Part shown: in pieces, positions 33,377 through 40,554 of the stretch
Numbering within the stretch: position 1 is the first letter of the stretch
How the letters are laid out: every line of letters starts with the position of its first letter
Assembly: GCA_020634515.1 (NCBI GenBank)
Contig: JACKBL010000008.1
Span: forward strand, 124,001-188,000
Length of the DNA: 64,000 nt
Source: Ardenticatenales bacterium
Lineage (GTDB): Bacteria > Chloroflexota > Anaerolineae > Promineifilales > Promineifilaceae
Direction: 5' to 3'
Notes under the pieces: generated by a model
What the model was told of the DNA's origin: nothing
What the model saw: only the letters and a program-made list of their open reading frames with translations
Databases searched by the model: none
Program-made: the position numbers and the translations under genes

Positions 33377-34869
33377 GTCGGGCCGCGGCAGCGTGGTGGC
33401 GAAACTGGCGACCGCGGCTGGCCCGGCTGGAGGGCTGGGCGTTTTTGCTGCCGCTGGCGCTCTATTGGCGCACGCTGGCCCCGACTGTCTACAACCTGGA
33501 TAGCGCGGAGTTGACGGTGGCGGCGGCCACGGGGGGCATCACGCGGGCCACGGGGTATCCGCTCTACTTAATCATCGGCGGGCTGTGGTCACGCCTGCCG
33601 CTGGGGGACGTGGGGTATCGCCTGAATTTGCTCTCGGCGGTGTGCGGGGTGGTGGCGCTGCTGCTGGCGGATCGTTTGCTGCGCCGTGATGGTGTCTCGC
33701 GCACGGCCCGCTATGGGGCGTTGGGGTTGCTGGCGGTGGCCCCGTTTTACTGGTCGCTTTCGCTGGTGGCGGAGGTGTATACGCTGCACGTGGCGCTGAT
33801 GGCGGGTTTGCTGCTGCTGCTGCGTGGTTGGGCGGAAAAGCCGACGCCGGCGCGCCTGGGGCTGGCGGTGCTGTGGATGGGGCTGAGTATGGGCAATCAT
33901 GTGACGATGGTGCTGTTGGCCCCGGGTTGCCTGTGGTATGTGTTGACGACCGCGCCGCGCGAGGCGCTGCGTCCGCGGGCGCTGCTGCTGGCGGGTGGGG
34001 GGCTGTTGTTGGGGGTGTGCGTGTATGGGTATGTGCCGTGGCGGTTTGGGAGAATGCCGGCATTTAATTATGCCGGCAGCTACGACAGCCAGGCCATCTT
34101 CCACCCCATTAACCTGCGTACACTGGACGGCCTCTGGTGGCTCGTCTCCGGCAAACAGTTTAGCAGCCTCCTCTTCACCTATACCGCCGCCGAACTGCTC
34201 ACCGAAGTCAGCCGATTTATCAACCAGCTATGGCAGGCCTTCCTCATCATTGGCATTGGCCCCGGCCTGCTGGGGCTGGTCGTCACCCTGCGGCGGGATT
34301 GGCGCTGGGGGGGCGCGCTCCTGCTCATGTTCCTGGCAAACGTCATCTTCTACGTCAATTACCGCGTCCTGGACAAAGCCACTATGTTTCTGCCTGCCTA
34401 CTTCATCTGGGCGCTTTGGCTGGCAGTTGGCTACCAATGGTTGCTACGGTGGGCCGCTGCCGGCGAACAGGGGCGCGCCAATGGCTGGCTACTGCGCGGC
34501 ATCATAGCCGCCGCCGTGCTGGTCGGGCTATTCGTGACCTGGCCGCGCGTTGACCTTTCCACTGATTGGAGCGCGCGGGAAAGAGGGGAGCAAATCCTGG
34601 CGCAAGTTGAAGAAAATGCCCTTATTGTGGGGTGGTGGGATACAATTCCTCTGGTAGAATATCTGCAACTCGTAGAAAACCAGCGCCCGGACGTACAGGC
34701 GATCAATCGTTTTCTCATTGACCGCGCCAGCCTGAATCAATTGATTTACGCGCAATCAGGACAGCGTCCTGTTTATATCAACGAACCCATTATTGCCCTG
34801 CGTGCCGCGTTTGAATTTGTTCCCGTGGGGCCCTTGTATGCCGTGCGCCCTCGCCAGGAAGCGCCGTGA
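33373..34869 (+). CDS. DUF2723 family multi-pass membrane protein
   Basis: 498 residues with about eleven hydrophobic segments. The N-terminal part reads LPLALYWRTLAPTVYNLDSA followed by ELTVAAATGGITRATGYPLY, the signature of DUF2723 proteins, which belong to the GT-C fold (protein O-mannosyltransferase-like) and carry the acidic D-S-A-E motif in the first outside loop. A C-terminal soluble stretch (about 400-498) contains VEENALIVGWWDTIPLVEYL. It probably transfers a sugar from a lipid carrier to an exported acceptor; this is inferred from the fold. The start overlaps the mfd stop by 4 bases, so it is coupled to mfd. Confidence 0.8.
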   Translation: MSRAAAAWWRNWRPRLARLEGWAFLLPLALYWRTLAPTVYNLDSAELTVAAATGGITRATGYPLYLIIGGLWSRLPLGDVGYRLNLLSAVCGVVALLLADRLLRRDGVSRTARYGALGLLAVAPFYWSLSLVAEVYTLHVALMAGLLLLLRGWAEKPTPARLGLAVLWMGLSMGNHVTMVLLAPGCLWYVLTTAPREALRPRALLLAGGGLLLGVCVYGYVPWRFGRMPAFNYAGSYDSQAIFHPINLRTLDGLWWLVSGKQFSSLLFTYTAAELLTEVSRFINQLWQAFLIIGIGPGLLGLVVTLRRDWRWGGALLLMFLANVIFYVNYRVLDKATMFLPAYFIWALWLAVGYQWLLRWAAAGEQGRANGWLLRGIIAAAVLVGLFVTWPRVDLSTDWSARERGEQILAQVEENALIVGWWDTIPLVEYLQLVENQRPDVQAINRFLIDRASLNQLIYAQSGQRPVYINEPIIALRAAFEFVPVGPLYAVRPRQEAP

Positions 34870-34950
34870 AACGACATGGAGTGGTTGGTGCATCGCGCGC
34901 GTATGGGCTTCTCCACGGAAGCACGGGAATATGAACAGGGTTTGTAAAAG

Positions 34951-34993
34951 GCCAGGTTGGACCAATTTTCTCTGGTGAAACTGGTCCAATCTC
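34951..34993. repeat. Dispersed hairpin repeat family R1, copy c
   Basis: Arms TTGGACCAATTT and AACTGGTCCAA around TCTCTGGTG, in the opposite orientation to copies a, b and d. It lies between the DUF2723 gene and the SDR gene and lacks the outer TAACGCTCTC part. Confidence 0.7.
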
Positions 34994-35017
34994 CCATAGT
35001 TATCAGGGTTTTCGCCA

Positions 35018-35857
35018 ATGACCAATAGAACATTTGTGGTGACGGGTGGCAATACCGGGATTGGAAGAGCGATTGCGCAAGCATTGGCGGCGGCCGAGCA
35101 TCATGTGGTTATCACGAGCCGTAACCAGGATAGGGGCGTGCAAGCTGTTGCCGGCATCCAGCAGGCAATTCGCCATGCAAACGTCGAAATGGTCATCGGC
35201 GACTTGAGTACAATAGCCAGTACGCATCAGTTAGCGGATACGCTACTTGAGAGATTTCCCAACATCGCTGTTTTGATCAACAACGCGGGCGTCTGGATGC
35301 TTAAAAAGCAGATCAACCCGGATCAGTTGGAGTATTCCTTCATGGTCAACCATCTGGCTCCATTTATCTTAAGCACCCGACTGCTGCCCTGCCTCAAAGC
35401 CAACGCCCCGGCACGAATTGTCAATGTCAATGCGGGTTTGTATACCATGGGGAAACTCAACCTCGACAAAACCCCCTACGGACGCGATTTCAAAGCCATA
35501 AAGACGTATGCCAATACCAAGTTGTGCAATCTTCTTTTTACCAGAGAATTGGCGCGCCGCATTGCGGGGAGCGGCGTGACAGTCAATGCCGTGCATCCTG
35601 GCGTGATTCGTACCCATTTGGGCGATGCGTCGGGCATTGTTGGACTGCTGTTACGCTTTATGAAGCGGTCGTGGGATACGCCAGAAGAAGGGGCCAAGGC
35701 GCCGGTCTGGTTAGCCACTTCTCCCGAAGTCGAAGGTTTAAATGGGCAGTACTTCGATCTGCAAACGCGCACCGAGGTAAATGAGACAGTGAAAGATGAG
35801 GCGTTATGCCGGCAATTATGGGACTTAAGTACAACCCTGGGACTGGCGATGAATTAA
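35018..35857 (+). CDS. Short-chain dehydrogenase/reductase, catalytic Ser replaced
   Basis: 279 residues of the classical SDR family, most like retinol-dehydrogenase/protochlorophyllide-type members. TGGNTGIG at residues 9-16 binds NAD(P), the NNAG motif is at 88-91, and Y164-x-x-x-K168 (YANTK) is present. The usual catalytic Ser strand IVNVSS reads IVNVNA here, so the Ser is missing. The gene is AT-richer than its neighbours and is flanked by R1 and R2 repeats; the R2 hairpin at 35842 includes its last codons and stop. Horizontal transfer is plausible. Confidence 0.85.
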   Translation: MTNRTFVVTGGNTGIGRAIAQALAAAEHHVVITSRNQDRGVQAVAGIQQAIRHANVEMVIGDLSTIASTHQLADTLLERFPNIAVLINNAGVWMLKKQINPDQLEYSFMVNHLAPFILSTRLLPCLKANAPARIVNVNAGLYTMGKLNLDKTPYGRDFKAIKTYANTKLCNLLFTRELARRIAGSGVTVNAVHPGVIRTHLGDASGIVGLLLRFMKRSWDTPEEGAKAPVWLATSPEVEGLNGQYFDLQTRTEVNETVKDEALCRQLWDLSTTLGLAMN

Positions 35858-35890
35858 GATGTGCATTGCATCGCCAGTTTGAAGGAGCGG
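35842..35890. repeat. Dispersed hairpin repeat family R2, copy b
   Basis: ACTGGCGATG and CATCGCCAGT (10-bp perfect stem, 17-base spacer) followed by TTGAAGGAGCGG. It is the same design as 21901-21949 with compensating changes in both arms (A to G and T to C), which supports selection on the stem. The left arm encodes the end of the SDR protein. The 130 bases to the next gene carry no other signal. Confidence 0.65.
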
Positions 35891-36020
35891 CAATGATCCC
35901 ATTCCGTACCGAAAAAGCCTTGATCCCATTCTGGATTGCTCTTAGTCGGCGTTGCCTGAGCGCAGCCCAGCATTTCGCAAGAAACGACCCCGCGAATGGG
36001 CACATGAAGGGGATGTTTGC

Positions 36021-36623
36021 ATGAGTGCTTCGGCAAGCGAGACCGTTTTTGAAACGGAACGGCTACTCGTTCAAGTTGCATCAGATCAAGATGCCGCACT
36101 CTTTTATGACTTATGGACCAACCCCCAGGTCATGCACAACGTCGGCTTCCCGCAAGGCTTGCCAATCACGCAAAAGGAAATCCAGGAACGAATAAATAAC
36201 CAGGAAAACCCGCCATTTGATCATTTGCTGGTGGTCAGGTTGAAATCGAGTGGAGAGTCCATTGGCGAATGCCATCTGCACCCTCCTGACGAGGAGCGGA
36301 TTGCCAGAACGGATGTGAAGCTGCTCCCCGCCTATTGGGGATATCGCTATGGTGTGGAGATAAAAAGGGGATTGCTGCAATTCCTATTCAACCATACCGA
36401 ATGTATTGCCGTGGAAGCTACGCCGAATGTAGAAAATGCGGCCTCAATTAAAATGCAGGAAGCGGTTGGCGGGCGGCGAGTTGGCGAGGCGGTTGTTGAG
36501 TTTCCCGCTTCGATGCAAGGATATACGAAGCCGGTCCATCATTACATCTACCGCGTTTATCGTGACGATTGGCTGAAGTCGCGGCAAGAAGAACAGGGGC
36601 GCGCGGCACACCACGCTCTGTGA
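36021..36623 (+). CDS. GNAT family N-acetyltransferase
   Basis: 200 residues. The ATG at 36021 has AAGGGG 8 bases upstream. The protein begins with FETERLLVQVASDQDAALFY, the RimJ/RimL-like start, then VMHNVGFPQGLPIT, GESIGECHLHPP and the acetyl-CoA region AYWGYRYGVEIKRGLLQFLF, followed by VEATPNVENAASIKMQEAVG. It belongs to the Acetyltransf_3 group that modifies small molecules or ribosomal-protein N-termini; the substrate is unknown. It follows the SDR gene in the same lower-GC segment. Confidence 0.85.
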   Translation: MSASASETVFETERLLVQVASDQDAALFYDLWTNPQVMHNVGFPQGLPITQKEIQERINNQENPPFDHLLVVRLKSSGESIGECHLHPPDEERIARTDVKLLPAYWGYRYGVEIKRGLLQFLFNHTECIAVEATPNVENAASIKMQEAVGGRRVGEAVVEFPASMQGYTKPVHHYIYRVYRDDWLKSRQEEQGRAAHHAL

Positions 36624-36789
36624 CCGTCAGGATTTTGTGGATGCTTGTGTGAGACGCGCACGGCTCGCGCCGCGACACTACCAACCGTCAACTTTTTTCA
36701 GGCGAGCCAGAAACTCGCCCCACAAGGTGTTCTCAAAGGAGACTTCACAGGCTGCCGCCGACCACCATGAATGAAAATGATGTGCCGTC

Positions 36790-36876
36790 GTAGCCCGATT
36801 TTCCAAATCGGGCGGGCGATTTGGAAAATCGCCCTACATTTTCAGAGGCGATTTAGAAAATCGCCCTACATTTTCA
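36790..36876. repeat. Dispersed repeat family R3, copy a
   Basis: Contains GTAGCCCGATTTTCC and GGCGATTTGGAAAATCGCC as nested inverted repeats, followed by a second AGGCGATTTAGAAAATCGCC unit. A shorter copy is at 42726-42780. It ends 13 bases before the start codon of the next gene, with the ribosome-binding site immediately after it. The space 36624-36790 otherwise shows only a CAACCGTCAAC fragment. Confidence 0.75.
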
Positions 36877-36888
36877 AAGGAGATGATT

Positions 36889-37332
36889 ATGAGGAAATTT
36901 AGTCGTACGATTATTGTTTTGCTCGTCTTGATGGCCGGGTTTGCCCTATCGCCTTACATGGAACTGTCGGCGCAGAAGCTGGACTGGCAGTTGTTTGGCA
37001 GTGGGTATGAATGCACGCAGAACTGCTTGCGCTCTGTGGGCATCTATGGTGTTTCCGTACCATACGGTCAAGGCTACGTGGTTGGCGGGTTTGTGTTTGT
37101 GCGGGACGAGAACAATCAGCCGGTTAATGGCGCGATTGTGGCCGCGACGTGGACGTTGCCTAACGGCTCAACGCAGAGCCGGTATGCGCAGACAAATGCC
37201 AGTGGCATTGCTCGCTTCCTCACCACGGATGGCGTGGGGGTTTATAACCTGACGATCCAGGGGATGCAGAAGGCGGGTTACACGTTTGACGACGTGAACA
37301 GCGTTCTTTCCAAGAATATCGTCGTGCCATAG
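36889..37332 (+). CDS. Small secreted protein with carboxypeptidase-regulatory/Ig-like domain
   Basis: 147 residues from the ATG at 36889, with AAAGGAG 6 bases upstream. Residues 1-30 are a signal peptide. The body contains GFVFVRDENNQPVNGAIVAA, WTLPNGSTQ and TNASGIARFLTTDGVGVYNL followed by TIQ, the layout of CarboxypepD_reg or Big-type beta-sandwich domains that carry a G-x-A-x-F motif. Two cysteines (ECTQNC) near 38-42 may form a disulphide. Function unknown. Confidence 0.65.
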   Translation: MRKFSRTIIVLLVLMAGFALSPYMELSAQKLDWQLFGSGYECTQNCLRSVGIYGVSVPYGQGYVVGGFVFVRDENNQPVNGAIVAATWTLPNGSTQSRYAQTNASGIARFLTTDGVGVYNLTIQGMQKAGYTFDDVNSVLSKNIVVP

Positions 37333-37393
37333 CGGCGCGACATGGTGCCGGCGCGACGCACACTGTTGTGCGCCGCGCTCGGCACCTGCGCGG

Positions 37394-37807
37394 TCAGCGC
37401 CCTTTCCACCAGGCGATGGCCTGCGCCAGGGCAAATGTGAAGACGATTTCGGCGATGAGGATGATGGTCCATTTGCCGGCATTTGTCCATGCCAATCCAC
37501 CCCAAAACAGCAGCCCATAACTCCCTAAAACCCAGGCTATATCCAACTCCGCCATCACGGCCACCAGGTGGCGGTTGATCCTGCCTGTGCGCGCCAGCCA
37601 CACGAGCAGGGAGCCGTACAAGAATAAGATGATGCCGAGGAGGGGAAATGCCGGCATCACCGCCTCCACCGGTCCCAGAAATTGCGCCAACGGACGGCTG
37701 GCGACCAGCAGCACGAGACCGCTTCCCGCGCAAAAAATCCCATTCGCCGTGACCACGGAAGAAACCCAGGCAGGCATCCTCGCGGAAACAGAACCATTCG
37801 TATACAT
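37394..37807 (-). CDS. Small four-helix membrane protein
   Basis: 137 residues from the ATG at 37807, which has AAGGAG 7 bases upstream. Four hydrophobic helices are visible at about 14-38, 48-70, 80-102 and 110-130, with ANGIFCAGSGLVLLVASRPL in the first and ELDIAWVLGSYGLLFWGG in the third. It resembles small DoxX-like or SPW-type integral membrane proteins but I cannot assign a family. It is convergent with the secreted protein at 36889. Confidence 0.6.
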   Translation of the reverse strand: MYTNGSVSARMPAWVSSVVTANGIFCAGSGLVLLVASRPLAQFLGPVEAVMPAFPLLGIILFLYGSLLVWLARTGRINRHLVAVMAELDIAWVLGSYGLLFWGGLAWTNAGKWTIILIAEIVFTFALAQAIAWWKGR

Positions 37808-38090
37808 ACGGTGTCTCCTTGTTGATGAAAGTGTTAGTGGGGAGGGGACCACGATTACGATGACCGCCGGTTGATGATTGGTTGTAGCCGGTGCGTCTCA
37901 GACCATCATGCCCGGTGGTCATCTACCCCGTTTCATGGCCGCAGCATACCGCCAGGACCAGTGCCAGGTCTATGAAAAAAAGTGCCAAATTGTGCCAGAT
38001 AGGGTGAATATGGTTGGCTGAGGGGGGAATTAAGGGGAAAAGACGAAGGACGAATGTCGGCGGGCACGACCAGCCGCCAACGGCCAACCA

Positions 38091-39503
38091 TCAACCATCG
38101 ACCTTCCGCTCCCGCTCGCGCAAATCCTGCGCAATGAGTTCCGCGGCTGCTTTTTGCCAGTTATAGAGCGTGCGCTCAGGAACCTGCCCGCGAAACCAGT
38201 CAAGCGCGGCCTTTTCCGTGGGGGCCAGATTGTCGTGCAGGGCGCGGCGGCTGTACGGCTTCAAGCCGACCACGTACGGGTAGTAAAGGGCGTTGTAGAA
38301 GCGCCAGGCGTCGCTGCCGTTAAAATCGGCGTCCTCGGCGGGTTTCAGGCGGATAATGCTTTCCCGCAGCATCGCTTGCAGTTCCGTGGCGCGCGCCAGG
38401 GTGTTATCCGGTATTTGTCGGCGCGCCAGTCGTTCCTCCACCAGGCGCAGTCGCGTCAACGGGTTGGAGGCCAGGCGGGGCAGCGCCCCCAGGTGGCTGA
38501 GGGCGCGGCGCGTGTGGCGGGCGAACTCGTCGGAGGCCAGCCAGTGTGGGGGCATGTCTTCCCGCGCGCGCGGCAGAGCCTCCGCCACTGCCCGCAGGGT
38601 TTCTCGCTCCTGCTGCATCCGGGGCGCGCGCCCCAGAGAGAGGCGGTCCAGCGCGGCTTGCAGCCTGCTTGCTTGCGTCTGTACAAGGATGGCCGTGCCG
38701 ATGCTTGCCAGCAGCAGGAGGAGCATGGCGGGTATGGGACCGGTGCTGATGAGGATGGCCAGCGTTACCTGTCCGCCGAAGAGCAAACTGATCGCCAGGG
38801 AGAAGGTGAAGGAACGTAGCAGGTCGCGCGCCAGTGACTCGCCGGCATCCAGGGCGTCCAGAAAGGCGACCACCAGCCCCAGGCTGACCAGGTCCAGCCC
38901 TATCGCCAACAGTCGCCACAACAGGGGCAGGGGCAGCAGCGGAAACATGACCAATCCCATGCCGAGGCCAAAAAACAGGGTGGCGATGAGCGCCAGCCCC
39001 AGCGGTGCCCGCGGCTGGCGGCGGTATTGTCGCCAGGCGACGACGAGGGCTGTGAACATGAGCAGGGAGATGATGCCGGCAATGCCGGCAAAAAACGGAC
39101 CCGGTCGCAATGTATGATCAGATGAAACAAAAAGGAACGGCGTCCCTATCCCCATCAGGAATAAGAGCAGAGCGATGGCCGGCAGCGCCCCTATGGCCGA
39201 CAGATGACTGTTTTCCGGCGTGGCGGCATTGTCGGACGTGAGCGTGAAGATTGTAGCGCACCAAAATAACGCGGGCATCAGCGCCAGTGTCCAACTCCAG
39301 CGCCCCCAGGCGAGTGATGCCGGCGCCGGTGTGAAAGCGGACATGCCGGCAGCCGCCAAAGCCAGCGCATAGGTGATCAAGCCCATGCCGGCATAGCGCA
39401 GCCGCGCCACGCCCGGATTGCGCGACCAAACATGTAGCCCTAGCCAGAGGGCAAAGGCATAGGCGACCACATCCAAAACCAGTTCCACGGGGGTCATTGC
39501 CAT
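38091..39503 (-). CDS. Multi-pass membrane protein with cytoplasmic helical domain, unknown function
   Basis: 470 residues. Residues 1-280 hold about eight hydrophobic helices in a layout like the 7TM/histidine-kinase N-terminal domains (MASE-like) of sensor proteins. Residues 285-470 are soluble and helical, with DRLSLGRAPRMQQERETLRA, which resembles the region that in sensor kinases precedes the catalytic part, but no HisKA, GAF or HATPase motif follows. The C-terminus has WFRGQVPERTLYNWQKAAAE. It may be a signalling protein whose output domain is not recognisable. TGCCGGCA is frequent here (39073-39386). Confidence 0.5.
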   Translation of the reverse strand: MAMTPVELVLDVVAYAFALWLGLHVWSRNPGVARLRYAGMGLITYALALAAAGMSAFTPAPASLAWGRWSWTLALMPALFWCATIFTLTSDNAATPENSHLSAIGALPAIALLLFLMGIGTPFLFVSSDHTLRPGPFFAGIAGIISLLMFTALVVAWRQYRRQPRAPLGLALIATLFFGLGMGLVMFPLLPLPLLWRLLAIGLDLVSLGLVVAFLDALDAGESLARDLLRSFTFSLAISLLFGGQVTLAILISTGPIPAMLLLLLASIGTAILVQTQASRLQAALDRLSLGRAPRMQQERETLRAVAEALPRAREDMPPHWLASDEFARHTRRALSHLGALPRLASNPLTRLRLVEERLARRQIPDNTLARATELQAMLRESIIRLKPAEDADFNGSDAWRFYNALYYPYVVGLKPYSRRALHDNLAPTEKAALDWFRGQVPERTLYNWQKAAAELIAQDLRERERKVDG

Positions 39504-39619
39504 GATTTCATCCAGGCCATCGGGCGCCAGTAGCAGATTAAATGGCGCAATGGCCTGATTATACCATCTCGATTGTGCCTTCTTCTCCGCTGTTCGCCCG
39601 ATTTTGCCTCTGGAGCGAA

Positions 39620-39649
39620 TTGCTAGATTCCGTTCCTACGAGTTATAAT
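39620..39649 (+). promoter_or_regulatory. Possible promoter for a leaderless transcript
   Basis: TTGCTA (39620-39625) and a perfect TATAAT (39644-39649) are 18 bases apart. The ATG of the next gene begins 7 bases after the -10 box, where transcription should start, so the mRNA would be leaderless. No ribosome-binding site precedes that ATG, which is consistent. Confidence 0.55.
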
Positions 39650-39655
39650 GCGCAC

Positions 39656-40042
39656 ATGGCTCAGATTCAATTTTTCGACGATCCTTCGCAGATGCGCAAA
39701 TCCCGCGAAGAGGTGCGGATCAACGAGATTGGCTTGCACGTCTACCCGGATGGGCGGCGCGTGGCCGTGGGTTTTGACCTGACACCGTTTTTGGAGCGCC
39801 CCTCGCTGGAGGTCGTGGTGCGGAATGCAGTGGGTGAAATTGCCGGCACGCTCAACGTCATCGAAGCGCTTCAACCCAACTTTCACCTGACCATGCATCT
39901 GCGTGACGCCCAGCCGGCCGAACCATACACCGTCCTGGTGACTGCTTACTACGTCGCCCCCGGCGAGAAACGGCAAATTGTGGACCAGCGGACGGCGCAT
40001 TTCTCTTTGGCCGATAGCCGCGCACCACAGGAGTCGGAGTAA
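39656..40042 (+). CDS. Conserved-looking 128-residue protein of unknown function
   Basis: Starts at the ATG at 39656; in-frame codons upstream do not look like protein and a TATAAT box lies there. The sequence MAQIQFFDDPSQMRKSREEV, VGFDLTPFLERPSLEVVVRN and LTMHLRDAQPAEPYTVLVTA has alternating hydrophobic strands, suggesting a single beta-sandwich domain. No signal peptide or membrane helix. I do not recognise the family. It is divergent from the membrane protein at 38091 and isolated from its plus-strand neighbours by repeats. Confidence 0.65.
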   Translation: MAQIQFFDDPSQMRKSREEVRINEIGLHVYPDGRRVAVGFDLTPFLERPSLEVVVRNAVGEIAGTLNVIEALQPNFHLTMHLRDAQPAEPYTVLVTAYYVAPGEKRQIVDQRTAHFSLADSRAPQESE

Positions 40043-40153
40043 AACATTGTTCGGGTGTTGCCAATTGTCGGGCGGCAAAAGCTGATAGCATAGGAATTGC
40101 GCGGTTGAGCTATTTCCAAAGAGAGCGGAGCGGTTTCCAAACCTGCTCCGGTC

Positions 40154-40220
40154 GTAACTACTAACGCTCTCTGGAGATTGGACCAAATTCACCGGAGGAA
40201 ATTGGTCCAATCGGACTTAG
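40154..40220. repeat. Dispersed hairpin repeat family R1, copy d
   Basis: CGTAACTACTAACGCTCTCT then the arms GATTGGACCAAATT and AAATTGGTCCAATC around CACCGGAGG, then GGACTTAGG. The best-preserved full-length copy in the window. Confidence 0.8.
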
Positions 40221-40554
40221 GGCGCATCTGTCAATTTCCGAGCGAAGTCTCTATGAACGGATGCGGCCGAAGCACACGTCGGTGGCGGGACGGGGTTGGT
40301 CTGCTGAAATGGGTTGGAGAGTCATGTCGCGCCCGGATTATAATCCTGGCCTTGCTTACCGTCCGTTTACTCAAACTGCCGTCAAAAAACGATTGCCATC
40401 GAAAACTCGTATGTAACCATCCACGCCAGTTTGCCAGGTTTACTCAAGAGATAATCCCCCGTAGAGGTGAGAAAACCAGAGGGGCGTCTTCGAGTAAGCG
40501 CACGCGAATTTCGGCGAATGACCTAACGTATCGCATTATCTGTTCCTGAAAGAG
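40221..40554. other. Intergenic region upstream of the kinase gene, no gene seen
   Basis: An ORF on the plus strand (40178-40549) starts inside the R1 repeat and has an arginine-rich, cysteine-scattered composition unlike a protein, so I reject it. A TATAAT at 40339-40344 with TTGGAG 19 bases upstream could be the kinase promoter, but the spacing is poor. Confidence 0.4.

Noticed and set aside
40178..40549. 123-codon plus-strand ORF upstream of the kinase
   Set aside because: It begins inside an R1 repeat and its sequence looks random; no ribosome-binding site.
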